A stretch of DNA of 64,000 nucleotides from Muricea muricata (lineage: Eukaryota; Cnidaria; Anthozoa; Malacalcyonacea; Plexauridae), in contig OY979716.1 of NCBI GenBank assembly GCA_963855995.1, positions 55,291,725-55,355,724 of the forward strand, in the 5' to 3' direction. This document shows, piece after piece, positions 1 to 9,909 of this stretch. Both the position numbers and the translations under genes were made by a program. Numbering within the stretch: the first letter of the stretch is position 1; each line of letters opens with the position of its first letter. Below the pieces are notes generated by a model, which made no database searches, had not been told where the DNA came from, and saw only the letters and a list, made by a program, of their open reading frames with translations.

Positions 1-39
1 CCACGGGACTTTTACAAAAACAGTATTTAGTTTTATGTT

Positions 40-976
40 TAACAATATATATATGTTATTTACCGGATGGGAGGTCCGTACTGGAAAAATATTTTGTCGA
101 GGTCTCAAAAACGGCCCGAGGCCGAGGGACGTTTTTGAGACCGAGACAAAATATTTTTCAGTACGGACCGACCTAAACGGTAAATAACGTTTTTATTTTT
201 TTCCGCGTGATGCATGATTAAACCCTTACAAAAATCCAGTGTTGCGAACAGGCTTTGAGATCAGCTAGTTTGTTACTTTACTTCAATATTTATTCAAGCA
301 TGGCTGACAAACAGCTAAAACGAAGACTATACTTTCTGTGCTACTGATGTTTTTATACTCAATACAGCAATGAAAAAGGTGAGTTAATACGAATTTTTAT
401 TTTATCGTTCGTTTTACGAAACAAACAGGGTTGAAATATGCGTTTTGACACAGAAAGTTTGATTTTCGATTAGAGAAAATCAGATTTAGTTTTTGACAAC
501 ATTTAATAATAAAATTTTAAGTCCAGGAATCACCTTTAAACTGCAGGTTAGTTGTCAAAGTGTTACCAAACAGTATTATTTTTGGGTTTTTGTATGTTTC
601 ACTGTTTATTTCAATGTGTGCTTTTTACTTTTGGATGAGTACCGTGTATAATATGTAAGCCGGCTTTGCTCGACTTTGTAAAATTTTGTTATAGATTCTG
701 CCGGTTTTTTTCGTTGTTTCAAGTAAACTTTAATCTTCAAAAGACATCTGCTGAAGTCAGTTCAGTCTATTTCCTATCTTTAATTTTGTTAGATTGTTTT
801 TTGGCTTTTAGTCACTTTTATTCAAGTTCAACAATCAGCTCCACTCCTTGGTCTGTTTTAAAAAAATAACTCTTTTGGCCCGCGGGCCAAGATATCGTAA
901 AAAGCCGCCCGCTCATGCAGCCAATCAAATTGCAGGAAATCACAAAATAACTCTAGTCGTGCACAAATAAAAAAAT
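40..976. repeat. Tandem ~0.94 kb repeat unit, copy 1
   Basis: First of two adjacent, nearly identical units; copy 2 follows directly. The unit opens with a foldback at about 55-187: arms reading from GTTATTTACCG inward pair with CGGTAAATAAC, around a GAGGCCGAG centre. It ends with a GGCCCGCGGGCC palindrome (about 878) and an A-rich tail. A short open frame at 666-869 starts at TTG and resembles nothing I know, so I do not call it a gene. The unit could be a terminal repeat of the adjacent Polinton or an independent element. Confidence 0.8.
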
Positions 977-1931
977 AAATATATGTTATTTACCGGATGG
1001 GAGGTCCGTGCTGGGAAAATATTTTGTCGAGGTCTCAAAAACGGCTCGAGGCCGAAGGCCGAGGGACGTTTTTGAGACCGAGACAAAATATTTTTCAGTA
1101 CGGATCAACCTAAACGGTAAATAACGTTTTTATTTTTTTCTGCGTGATGCATGATTAAACCCTTACGAAAATCCAGTGTTGCGAACATGCTTTGAGATCA
1201 GCTAGTTTGTTACTTTACTTCAATATTTATTCAAGCATGGCTGACAAACAGCTAAAACGAAGACTATACTTTCTGTGCTACTGATGTTTTTATACTCAAT
1301 ACGGAAATGAAAAAGGTGAGTTAATACGATTTTTTATTTTATCGTTCGTTTTACGAAACAAACAGGGTTGAAATATGCGTTTTGACACAGAAAGTTTGAT
1401 TTTCGATAAGCGAAAATCAGATTTAGTTTTTGACAACATTTAATAATAAAATTTTAAGTCCAGGAATCAACTTTAAACTGCAGGTTAGTTGTCAAAGTGT
1501 TACTAAACAGTATTATTTTTGGGTTTTTGTATGTTTCACTGTTTATTTCAATGTGTGCTTTTTACTTTTGAATGAGTACCGTGTATAATATGTACGCCGG
1601 CTTTTACATGTACGGCTTTGCTCGACTTTGTTTGTAAAATTTTGTTATAGATTCTGCCGTTTTTTTCGTTGTTTCAAGTAAACTTTAATCTTTAAAAGAC
1701 ATCTGCTGAAGTCAATTCAGTCTATTTCCTATCTTTAATTTTGCTAGATTGTTTTTTGGCTTTTAGACACTTCTATTCAAGTTCAACAGTCGCTCCACTC
1801 CTTGGTCTGTTTTAAAAAAATAACTCTTTTGGCCCGCGGGCCAAGATATCGTAAAAAGCCGCCCACTCGTGCCGCCAATCAAATTGCAGGAAATCACAAA
1901 ATAACTCTAGTCGTGCACAAATAAAAAAATA
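977..1931. repeat. Tandem ~0.94 kb repeat unit, copy 2
   Basis: Second copy of the unit at 40-976, with small substitutions and a few indels (for example an extra GAAGGCC in the foldback loop and an added stretch near 1597-1625). The foldback is at about 985-1126. The copy ends about 36 bases before the first Polinton ORF, so it may carry that ORF's promoter. Confidence 0.8.
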
Positions 1932-1967
1932 ATTAGTTATATAAGTTCAATACTTTTAGTTTGTATC

Positions 1968-2156
1968 ATGCCGCGTCTACGTAAAGACTGTCCCCTGTGT
2001 GGGAAGCAAGGCTTGTTAAAACTTTCTAAACATTTGGCCGATTATCATCACTTGTCGACAAAAGACAGACAATATTATTTAAGACAAGCGAAAATTCTCC
2101 CGTTGGATCGAATTTTAAACGAACTTATGAAAATACATCAAAGCGATAGAATATGA
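1968..2156 (+). CDS. Small C2H2-type zinc-finger protein of Polinton
   Basis: An intact 62-residue ORF begins at an ATG 36 bases after the repeat unit. Near its N-terminus it has a C-x2-C pair (CPLCGKQG) followed by H-x4-H spacing (HLADYH), a compact C2H2 finger. The rest is basic and helical. Small zinc-finger ORFs accompany some Polintons; the role (nucleic-acid binding, perhaps regulation or packaging) is inferred from the finger only. It lies 47 bases upstream of the ATPase and is probably co-expressed with it. Confidence 0.6.
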   Translation: MPRLRKDCPLCGKQGLLKLSKHLADYHHLSTKDRQYYLRQAKILPLDRILNELMKIHQSDRI

Positions 2157-2203
2157 AATGGTATATATAACGTTTTTGCAAACTTACGTTGCTCAGTTTA
2201 GTC

Positions 2204-2844
2204 ATGTATTCGTTACAACTAACACATCCCTTTGGCCTCCTTGTCTCAGGCGGTACAAAAACTGGCAAAACAACGTTTGTCAAGAAATTGTTAGGCAACG
2301 TTCAAGTGATGATTGACTCGCCGCCCGAGAACATTAAATATTTTTATTCCGAGTATCAGGATACATTTGCTGAGATAAAATCATTAGTTCCGAACATTGA
2401 GTTTATTGAAGGTGTACCAGATGTAATATTCGACAGTGTATCAACCCCAAGACGCGAAATCTTTATATATTTGATAATATGATGGGGGAGCGAGATTAGG
2501 TGATTGCAAAATTATTTACAAAAAAGTCTCATCATGGCAATCTCAGCGTGATTTACATAGTTCAAAACCTATTTCATCAGAGTAAAGATCACCGCACCAT
2601 TTCATTAAATGCCAGTTATATTGTGTTAACAAAGAATGTCAGAGATGCAAGTCAGGTTATTCATTTAGCTAAGCAAATTTACCCCAACAACGTCAAATAT
2701 TTTCAACAAGCATATCAAATGGCGACAGCTGAACCATTTTCATATTTATTTATCGACCTAACACCCACATGTCCGGATGAAATGCGCTTAAGGTCTGGCA
2801 TATTTCCGAACGACAAACACTACGTCTATGTACCGCGAACATAA
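2204..2844 (+). pseudogene. FtsK/HerA-type (A32-like) genome-packaging ATPase, frameshifted
   Basis: In Polintons and related viruses this ATPase pumps DNA into the capsid. Walker A is visible as GGTKTGKTTF about 20 residues from the ATG at 2204. A Walker B-like FDNMM occurs around 2470, but only in the frame of the second half. The reading frame shifts between about 2455 and 2482, and an in-frame TAG lies at 2497-2499, after which the C-terminal half is open to 2844. The combined length of about 210 residues is normal for the family. An upstream TTG at 2189 is in frame but unlikely to be used. The copy is inactive as it stands. Confidence 0.85.
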
Positions 2845-2880
2845 AACAATTTGTTTCATGGTAACAAGTTTCATTTAGTC

Positions 2881-3210
2881 ATGTCAGCTCGTCTTAGAAG
2901 GAACTCTGACTTTTTAAAAGTGTTACGAAAGTGTACTCCGGCTCAACGAAAGGCGCTACTTGAAGTCGCACACGACGATCTGCTAGAGGCGTTGACAGAG
3001 TGCTGTATGAACGTTTATTTAAAAACGATTAAAGTTAATCCCAGTGTGTTGAAACGATTAACCCCACTCAAAGAAGATTTACGTTTTGTCGCTGACAATC
3101 GGAACCCTTTGAATCAGCGAAGAGAAGTGCTTTTACAAAAGGGCGAAGGTTTTTTGTCATTAATCCTTACACTGATAGTTGAACAATTGGCTAGTCTTTT
3201 GATTCAATAA
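2881..3210 (+). CDS. Conserved small Polinton protein with hydrophobic C-terminus
   Basis: Intact ORF of 109 residues from the ATG at 2881, which begins MSARLRRNSDFL. The N-terminal two thirds are charged and helical, followed by a KGEGF motif and a hydrophobic tail (FLSLILTLIVEQLASLLI) that could enter a membrane or bind capsid. I recognise the layout as a recurrent small ORF between ATPase and capsid-associated genes in animal Polintons, but its function is not established. The stop overlaps the start of the next ORF (TAATGG at 3208-3213), as in a compact viral gene block. Confidence 0.6.
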   Translation: MSARLRRNSDFLKVLRKCTPAQRKALLEVAHDDLLEALTECCMNVYLKTIKVNPSVLKRLTPLKEDLRFVADNRNPLNQRREVLLQKGEGFLSLILTLIVEQLASLLIQ

Positions 3211-3947
3211 TGGAACACGTGAAGCGGTTAGTCCTCATGCAAGAGCATATGGTAAAGAATACAACACAAAGTAAGCCATTGGTTCCACCTTTGACGTCTC
3301 AAGTGAATCATTTAGATTCGGAAATGGATAGTTTACTTAAGAGACAAGACATCACTCAAGATGAAAAAGCTAGACTATATAGTCAAATTCTTCAACGCTA
3401 CTTGAATTATTATGATAAGAGAATGAGTCAGCCGGTTCGAGTAAGTGTAGTACCCTCTAAACCGACTACAGAGAAGCCGGAAACACAACCAGAACCTGTT
3501 CATCTACCCGACAATATCGAAACTGATATTCTAGAAAGTGTCCCTCCTACGATGAAAACTAGAGCCCGACAACTTGTCAAGAAATTAAAGGAAAATAAAG
3601 ATTTGATTACATGGGATGACAAAGCCCAGCTGGTATACGAGGGCAAACCTGTACCGGGGAGTAATGTAATAGATCTTGTTAACGATGCGCTACGTCACCG
3701 GAAGAATTTTAATCCTCAAGGATGGAGACTTTTCGCAAAAGCCTTGAGTGATGTTAATATCCCAGAAGGAATTGTTAGGAATGAGAATCGCTTAAAAACA
3801 ATACAAGATTATAAAATCGGGGCACTACATCAACCCGAAATAGGAGAAGTTAGTAGCGTTGCTACAGCACCTTTGCTGGGGATTAAGCCTAAAGCTAGAA
3901 AACGGCGGGCTCAACAAGCTGGACGACCATACAAATGGTTTAAATAG
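3210..3947 (+). CDS. Conserved Polinton protein of unknown function (capsid-associated type)
   Basis: Intact 245-residue ORF whose ATG overlaps the previous stop. It has a predicted coiled N-terminus (about 1-75), a proline-rich linker (about 75-110), and a conserved domain (about 115-200) with RARQLVKKLKENKDLITW and PGSNVIDLVNDALRHRK. A basic C-terminal tail (KPKARKRRAQQAGRPYKWFK) looks DNA- or nucleus-targeting. The domain recurs in Polintons of marine invertebrates without a known activity; a virion or DNA-packaging role is inferred from position. Together with the ORF at 2881 it is one of the few undamaged genes of this copy. Confidence 0.65.
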   Translation: MEHVKRLVLMQEHMVKNTTQSKPLVPPLTSQVNHLDSEMDSLLKRQDITQDEKARLYSQILQRYLNYYDKRMSQPVRVSVVPSKPTTEKPETQPEPVHLPDNIETDILESVPPTMKTRARQLVKKLKENKDLITWDDKAQLVYEGKPVPGSNVIDLVNDALRHRKNFNPQGWRLFAKALSDVNIPEGIVRNENRLKTIQDYKIGALHQPEIGEVSSVATAPLLGIKPKARKRRAQQAGRPYKWFK

Positions 3948-4010
3948 TGTATAACGTATGAAATAAATAAATTTATGAAACTAAAATAACTTGTTTGTCT
4001 TTTAATACAT

Positions 4011-4475
4011 TTATTGCACAAAAAACCATTTACATATAAAATCCCTTACAAGCATATCGTTCCATTCCTTATCGTTCGTAAACATATTAGTAATAGTTGA
4101 CATGGGTATATTTCTACATCTATGTAATGTATAAAACAAGCAGTACTGGCCGCACACATTAGACCATGGCGACTGTAAGACATGTTTATTATAAATATAA
4201 GTACTGCTATTGTTTTCTAAAAACGTTTTAAAGTGTTCGCTGTAGTAGGTAGGTCTTTGCCCGTAAGAATCCATAAACTCTCCAATTCCATCAGCTGCCA
4301 GGTAAATAGCTACCCAGTGCGTGCCGGGGCCATCGCTACCATCGACATTTACAACAAATCCCTTGGGCTTTTACGATATAGTGTCAGGTAGTCGATCTGA
4401 AGGTAGTACACTCGTAAAAACCGATTTGGTGAATGGATCACTTTGAAGCACGTTTAAAATTTGAAGGGTGTTCAT
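4011..4475 (-). pseudogene. Adenovirus-type (Ulp1-like) maturation protease, nonsense-mutated
   Basis: Cysteine protease that matures capsid proteins in Polintons and adenoviruses. From the ATG at 4475 (minus strand) the frame shows the catalytic His in GTHWVAIY, the acidic partner in MDSYGQRP, and the Gln-Cys part of the site in NVCGQYCLFY. The order H-D/E-Q-C and a length of about 155 residues fit the family. A TAA about 38 codons in, before the His, interrupts the gene; the remainder is open to 4011. It ends 58 bases past the convergent ORF that stops at 3947. Confidence 0.85.
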
Positions 4476-4476
4476 T

Positions 4477-5822
4477 CTAACTGTTAAAATCACAGAGCAC
4501 GTTGCGGTTAGCGTCGATCTCAATAAGGTTTTGAAACTCTCCGAGCACCATGATATTTATAGCCAGGTTAAGAGCTGTACCAAACTGAACTTCAAGTGAC
4601 ACATTACCATTTTTAATAGGTTGCAGATGATCTCTGGCGCAAAGATCAGCTGTCCGATCAAACACGAACAATGTGTAGCCGTTGGCGTACTCGTCACGCG
4701 TGATGCCATTCCCTTCGTTCTGAAACAACTTGTTTGAACCAGCAAACAATGTCTGGAATGCCGATACATAGTTGGCACCTCCTGCATCACCAAATTTCAT
4801 CTGTAGTGGTTTGCTAGGTAAATGTTCCCCATTTACAGTTAATCCAAGATAGGTCATGTCGTAGTTTATAAAATTGAATGGATTATTCTTAAAAGATCCA
4901 TTGAAGGTCGTGGAATCAACCATACCAATGACAATTCTATCAGGTAATTGTCCCTGAAAGATATTGGGTTGGTTTCCAGAGTAGTTCCCTCTTGGGGCGG
5001 AAAACACTTTGCATTCAACTCTGTTGATGGGGTACTTGGCCGTGGTATGATTGAGGGCTTCTGTATGACCGATCATGACGGTAGAAGAAACATTGACTCT
5101 GCATACACGAAAGACACAATCTTCTATCACAACTTTGTAGGTGGCTGGGTCGGCTGAAGATACCAAGAACAGGCAGGACTTGTTCGCACAAGCTTGAGCT
5201 TAATAGGAACCCCACCCAAAATGCAACGTTCTTGGGCAAAAAGATCAGAATGAATTTTTCCCTCCATGGAAACCATTTTGCTTTCCTTAGAAAGATTATA
5301 GCGCTCCTTTAGTCCGGTATTCAAAACATCGGCATTTGCCACAGGATTTACAGAGTCCATTTTCCCGGCTTTGTCTTTGTAAAACAACGCGGATGTAAGC
5401 TGCGACGATTTGGTATCTTTACTAAAATTTAATATGGTTTCTATGTACGCTCTGTACGGATATGCTGTGCTTGAAGGTGTAACAAGTTTATTGTTTAAGA
5501 AAACGTCAACTTGAGAAAATAATGCGTGCATCCACAGGTTCACAGGGTTTACTTGCTCGTCGGCATCCAGATCGGCACCATTTGCCTTTGTCATTTTTGC
5601 TTTCACGTGAAGGTAGCTGTTTGCCAGGTCTGTGTAGACGTCGGGATTAGCGGCACAAAGGAATTCAATAGTGTCAGAAGTTTGAACGCTTGCAACAGGA
5701 TCAACACTTTCCCAAAATCCCTTGTTCATTTCAATTTGTGTAGGTGGTACTGTAAATAATTCGAGTTCTGATTTTCCACATCCACATGAATCTTTATGAA
5801 GGACATTTACTGCTTGCGCCAT
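4477..5822 (-). pseudogene. Polinton major capsid protein (double jelly-roll), frameshifted
   Basis: Hexon-like major capsid protein. The N-terminal part (5822 to about 5150) and C-terminal part (about 5166 to 4477) are in different frames that overlap near 5127-5166, indicating one small indel. Together they would be about 440 residues, the normal family size. Recognisable stretches are TIEFLCAANPDVYTDLANSY in the first half and FSGQLP/NPFNFINY-type motifs (here FQGQLPDRIVIGMVD) in the second. These are typical of the widespread metazoan proteins now known to be Polinton capsids. The start ATG overlaps the end of the upstream virion-protein gene by 16 bases. Confidence 0.9.
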
Positions 5823-6311
5823 TTTTTAGTAGGTGGACTATCAAAAATATTTTCTTGTGTATCGAGTGGTGATGTTCTCCGTTTACTTGCTCGAGTGGAA
5901 GTGACGACTTTCTTTCGAGAATTAGTATTTAAACGTTTTGACGGTCCGGACTGATTTGTGCTTTTTCTCTTAGAACCTCCCCCAATTTGACGTTTGATAT
6001 TATCCACACCCTTTTTTGCTAGATCATTCACAGCTTGCCGTCCTCTGCTTGCGACTGCTTGTTTTACGCTTTTTCCTTCTAGTACGTCTTGACCAACATT
6101 CACGGCTGTTTTTATTGCTTTTTTTACCGAGCGCGTTTACACCTTTCTTGACCAAAGGTATGGCAACACGAGCAATACTCTTGAAAAAACTACCAAGCCC
6201 ATACCCCTGCTGTATTCTAGCTCCATGAAAACCACGTAGGCCCCCACCAATTTGACTTCTCAAGTAATACACTTTACATTCGTTTGCGTCGGGTATATAC
6301 GTATGCCTCAT
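5807..6311 (-). pseudogene. Basic Gly-rich virion protein (PX/adenovirus pVI-pX-like), frameshifted
   Basis: The N-terminal frame (6311 to about 6118) has a short leader ending in SQIGGGLRGFHGARIQQGYG, then an amphipathic helix with SFFKSIARVAIPLVKKG. The C-terminal frame (about 6110 to 5807) continues with GRQAVNDLAKKGVDNIKRQ, a second IGGG motif and a Lys/Arg-rich tail. The two frames join at a run of A residues (T-run at about 6117-6123 on +), a typical slippage indel. GG-containing basic proteins at this position in Polintons and adintoviruses are compared with adenoviral membrane-lytic or core proteins; the specific role here is inferred. Confidence 0.75.
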
Positions 6312-6313
6312 AG

Positions 6314-7057
6314 TTATATGAATAAAGGAGATCTTCTCTGTCTGAAATGAAGTGTTACGATCACCTTCCCAAACTCAAATGGTACTTTTTCCTGTGTATC
6401 ATCCTTTATATCTATCTCCACCATCTCAAACGACTTTACATTCACTGGGACGTATTGAAGATTCGGAAAATTTACGCTTACATTATCCCCAAACTCGCCA
6501 CTGCACTTGACAACTTTGAGCAAGGAAACTTTACTATCACGTACTAACTGTGGCTCAACAATATCCGTGTACAAATACATGGCATGAAATCCAGCCTCTA
6601 AATCTACAGGTAAAGGGGCTTCCGTATTCTTTGCTATCTCCAATCCAACCATACTTGCAAACCGTCCAGTCAAAACCAACCTCGCCTTGTTTCTCACATG
6701 TACAGTCATTTTTCGAGTTAATTGGTTGTATGACAGCCAGATATCCCCATTTGCGTCAGTCTTTAACGTTTTATTCACAGCGGAAACAAACTCCTTAACG
6801 GTTGGGTAGTACCCATGCGGGACACTGCTTGTCAAGAAATAACCCCGACCACCACTATCGACGTAAATATGACTGTCGAAACCTTTACGTAAATTGTACC
6901 AGCTACGAGGGTACTGGAACTCGGAGAGTGCCACTTTCCATTCTCCTGTCAGTTCTAAAGGTTGAGCTAGTTTGGTTTTAAAATTTGTCAGCGTATTGGC
7001 TGGAAAATATTCCATAGAACTGTTCGATGGAAGAGTAAGGTAAAACTGACTGGCCAT
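6314..7057 (-). CDS. Polinton minor capsid protein (penton, single jelly-roll)
   Basis: Intact frame. The likely start is the ATG at 7057 (MASQFYLTLPSNSSM), nine codons inside a longer frame that opens at 7084. The family hallmark at the N-terminus is present: NTLTNFKTKLAQPLELTGEW, then ALSEFQYPRSWYN. The protein is about 247 residues, normal for this penton-base-like capsid protein that sits at the five-fold vertices. It is immediately upstream of the basic virion protein (2-base gap) and downstream of the integrase, matching common Polinton order. This is the best preserved minus-strand gene of the copy. Confidence 0.85.
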   Translation of the reverse strand: MASQFYLTLPSNSSMEYFPANTLTNFKTKLAQPLELTGEWKVALSEFQYPRSWYNLRKGFDSHIYVDSGGRGYFLTSSVPHGYYPTVKEFVSAVNKTLKTDANGDIWLSYNQLTRKMTVHVRNKARLVLTGRFASMVGLEIAKNTEAPLPVDLEAGFHAMYLYTDIVEPQLVRDSKVSLLKVVKCSGEFGDNVSVNFPNLQYVPVNVKSFEMVEIDIKDDTQEKVPFEFGKVIVTLHFRQRRSPLFI

Positions 7058-7114
7058 GATTATAAGTGAACGACAAATGAACACAACACCCGTAATGTCA
7101 TTGGTTATATACGT

Positions 7115-8270
7115 TTATTTTGAAATACTTTTTACATTACTCGCAGGTACCCAGGAATTAAAACTATCTGGATAACCTAACCACTTGACAAAATGCTCCT
7201 TTTGTTTATTACGCATGCGTGATTTAATTACTCTCTCGACTCTATAATAGTCACTATCTGTCTTAATAACTTTCTGTAATTCAGGTTCATAAAATGTCCC
7301 TTCTAAGTCGTCTCCGTGATAATACGCAATTTTATACACAGGGGGTTTTCTTCGTATCCGCTTTGTGATTGTGAATACCTCTTCGGTCCAACTGGGTAGG
7401 TAACCCTTTTTAAACGTCCGTCTTGCTTTACTTATTCGAACTTGGTCTCCAACGCTAAATTTGTACTTAAAAAGCTTATTTGCTTCATCACCATACAGTC
7501 TTTCCCACACAACACTTTCGTTTTTAAGATTGACATCGCTTGGTCACATTCCAATGCTACGATGTCTCGAATGATTATAGGAACGTACTAATTTCTGTAA
7601 GACGTCAATATACTTGAGCGTATTATTCGCCATGAAATATTTCCACGTTTTCCCCTTCAACGTTCGGTTAAACCGTTCAACCACTGACGCTTTGGTCTCG
7701 TTATATGTGGTGAAGAAAGAAATCTTTTTTTTTCTTTAGCAATGTTTGAAACAGTCTATTTGTAAACTCTGTTCCCTTGTCGGAATGTAATTTTTCAGGT
7801 TTCCGTCCTTTTTTCAGGATTTTTTCAAACGCCTTAACCAAATTTTCCCCGGACTTTGTCTTCAAGGGTTCTACCCATGCATACTTAGACAATACATCAA
7901 TAACAGTTAAAATATACTTGTAACCATTGTTTTCTTTGCTTAGTGAATCCATAATAACTAAATCAGCTTCCCATTCCTTATCTATTCCCGACAACAACTC
8001 TACTCCTCTTAAATCTGTAACGGACTGGTCTATGTAAAGTATATGTGTCTTGTTGTCTCAACCATGTCTTTATCTTATTACGAGATAGTTGGAACTTGCC
8101 GTCTTCTTTTGCGGCACAGTAAACAGCCTCCACCCCGCCCAAACTTGCCGGACTTTCGGGGTTGTAATACAGGCCGTGGAGGTACTTCTCCGCCATCAAT
8201 TTCCGACTGTTGAATCACAATCTTTTCTGAGCAACAGGCAAACATGCAACGTATTCTTCTAAATTTTATA
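7115..8270 (-). pseudogene. Polinton retroviral-type integrase with chromodomain, multiply broken
   Basis: Reading right to left, an N-terminal block at 8199-7990 contains LHGLYYNPESPASLGGVEAV. The DDE core at 7997-7701 has WEADLVIMDSL with the first Asp and LHSDKGTEF with the second. A short stretch around 7690-7660 carries the Glu region (VVERFNRTLKGK). The C-terminal part at 7510-7115 ends in a chromodomain (YYRVERVIKSRM, HFVKWLGYPDSFNSW). At least two frameshifts (near 7995 and 7720) and one in-frame TGA (near 7545) separate these pieces. Polinton integrases insert the element and often carry this chromodomain, which can target chromatin. The gene is inactive. Confidence 0.85.
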
Positions 8271-8279
8271 GAGGGCAAC

Positions 8280-8500
8280 TGTAGGATGGCGATACGTCAT
8301 GTAAGAACTAGTGTAGAACGTCCATACGTCATGTAAGAACTATAAAATAGCTGTTGCTATGGCAACAGCAAGAAAGAGAGATGATTCAAGATGGCGATGT
8401 ATGAACACGTTCTTGTAGATTTTTATTGTTGTTATAAATAAATCCTTTTGGTTATTTCATTGTTATTCGATCTACTAATGAACTCGGCGTGCGGGTAACA
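8280..8500 (+). repeat. 5' LTR
   Basis: Begins TGTAGGATGG and ends GCGGGTAACA. Two copies of a TACGTCATGTAAGAACT module lie 37 bases apart (about 8290 and 8327); each contains TACGTCA, a CRE-like site. The CTATAAAATAG at about 8339 is a good TATA box for transcription of the genomic RNA, and AATAAATCC near 8437 is a poly(A)-type signal. Target duplication CAAC is at 8276-8279. Confidence 0.95.
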
Positions 8501-8502
8501 AT

Positions 8503-8520
8503 TTGGAGGTCCCACCGAGA
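8503..8520 (+). promoter_or_regulatory. Probable tRNA primer-binding site
   Basis: TGGAGGTCCCACCGAGA starts two bases after the LTR end, where the tRNA 3' CCA should pair (TGG). I cannot name the tRNA with confidence. Confidence 0.55.
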
Positions 8521-8625
8521 CGTTTATTGATAAATAAAGTTAAAAGATACGAGGAAAAAGGTATGATTTTAATATGGTCTCTGCTGAATTCTTAAAATTG
8601 ATACGTTACGTATTTGGACTTTAAA

Positions 8626-9909
8626 ATGGCTGAAGAATTACAACAAAACATGCAAATGAAACTGTGTCAGGCGTCTGACGAAACACTCAGAGCTATTGCC
8701 GAGGAGTTTAAACTTGAAATAGATGAACAGAGACGGAGTACAATCGTGTGTGTTATTTTCCAATATATCGATAAAGAGTTGATGGCTAAAACAGATGAAG
8801 AACGAAAGGCATTCTTGCAAGGCCTATGCTCTCGTCATTTTGAAGCACCTGAAGTAACTGAAACGAGTGTTGTGGTGAATGACACGAATGTTACAGGGGA
8901 GAAATCAAAGTCTCCTTTGCCACAAAAGTTGGAAAACCCTACCATAAAAAATATGCTGGAATCTACCAGTGTATTTCGTCGACAGTTTAAGATTGTCGGA
9001 CAGATCGGGCACCCAGATGAAAAGGATAAGTTAAGTTTTACATCTTTAACAAGGCAAGTAGACTCTGGTTTGAAACAAGGTTATTCAGAGCAAGAAATTG
9101 TAGATGGGGTAATTCGTGCAATTAGTGCTGGAATGGTTCTTCGAAGTTATGTTGAAACTTTTAAGGACTTATCTCTAGAACGATTACGGAAAATTCTCCG
9201 AAACCATTATGGTGTTAAGAATTCAACTGAATTGTATCAAAGCCTTGCATCAATATGTCAAGGCCCAAAAGAGTCGCCACAAGAATTCCTTATGCGTGCC
9301 CTCGATTTACGGCAGAAAATCCTGTTTTCAGGCACTCAAGATCAAGGTGAGGACACTTTGGTTTATGAAACTGACCACGTTCAAAAGCTTTTTCTACGTA
9401 CGGTTGAAACTGGATTGCAAGACGAAAACGTAAGAGTAAGGGTTAGGGGGTACCTAAAAGATTCAACAATATCAGACGAAGAACTGATTCGACAAGTCAA
9501 TAATGCTGTGTCAACAGAGGATGAACGTGCTCGAAAGTTAAGAAGTCAAAACCGTGGAAAGTCGGCCCAAGTGTCACGGGTAGCAGAGGAAAAGAATGAC
9601 AAGGGACAAGACAAGATTCTTGAGACCTTGGAAGCTCTAAAAATAGAGGTTGCCCAAGTCAAGAGTCAGTTAAAGGAAAGAAATCAAGAAACTGAACAAG
9701 CAAGTCCACCTCAGGGGGTACAACTACAAGAGACTGGAAACCAGAGAAAGAACACTCCAAAATGTTCACAGTGCCAGGCGACTGGAAATGTTAGATGTTT
9801 TCATTGTTATATTTGTGGAAGTGATAACCATTATGCAGTTGGATGTCGACAGAACCAAGGCCGAAGTGCTTTAAACTCCAAGAGGCTGCCTCAGAGGGGC
9901 CGGAAGTAG
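8626..9909 (+). CDS. gag: Gag polyprotein of gypsy element
   Basis: Open frame of about 427 residues. I start it at the ATG at 8626 (MAEELQQNM) and not at the in-frame TTG at 8614. The central part (about 120-300) has the helical look of a retroviral capsid, including [19 protein letters not shown] followed by [17 protein letters not shown] coiled stretch (about 320-360) precedes a CCHC zinc knuckle, [14 protein letters not shown], close to the C-terminus; the preceding CSQC and CFHC pairs may form a second finger. The 3' end overlaps pol, and the slippery site lies 33 bases before the stop. The gene shows no internal damage. Confidence 0.9.
   Translation: MAEELQQNMQMKLCQASDETLRAIAEEFKLEIDEQRRSTIVCVIFQYIDKELMAKTDEERKAFLQGLCSRHFEAPEVTETSVVVNDTNVTGEKSKSPLPQKLENPTIKNMLESTSVFRRQFKIVGQIGHPDEKDKLSFTSLTRQVDSGLKQGYSEQEIVDGVIRAISAGMVLRSYVETFKDLSLERLRKILRNHYGVKNSTELYQSLASICQGPKESPQEFLMRALDLRQKILFSGTQDQGEDTLVYETDHVQKLFLRTVETGLQDENVRVRVRGYLKDSTISDEELIRQVNNAVSTEDERARKLRSQNRGKSAQVSRVAEEKNDKGQDKILETLEALKIEVAQVKSQLKERNQETEQASPPQGVQLQETGNQRKNTPKCSQCQATGNVRCFHCYICGSDNHYAVGCRQNQGRSALNSKRLPQRGRK

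Larger units (their letters stand above)
1932..8279. mobile_element. Maverick/Polinton DNA transposon, degenerate, polymerase missing
   Basis: The segment carries the diagnostic Polinton set: FtsK/A32-like packaging ATPase, adenovirus-type cysteine protease, double-jelly-roll major capsid, single-jelly-roll minor capsid, a basic virion protein and a retroviral-type integrase with a chromodomain. Four ORFs run on + (1968-3947) and five on - (4011-8270), so the two gene blocks converge near 4 kb. No protein-primed DNA polymerase B is present in this block. A gypsy element interrupts it at 8279/8280, and the right-hand part resumes at 15364. At least five genes carry frameshifts or stops, so the copy cannot be autonomous. 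Terminal inverted repeats and the 6-bp target duplication usual for the family were not identified. Confidence 0.9.

Noticed and set aside
666..869. 67-residue frame in repeat unit 1
   Set aside because: TTG start, no domain, and not preserved as an open frame in unit 2.
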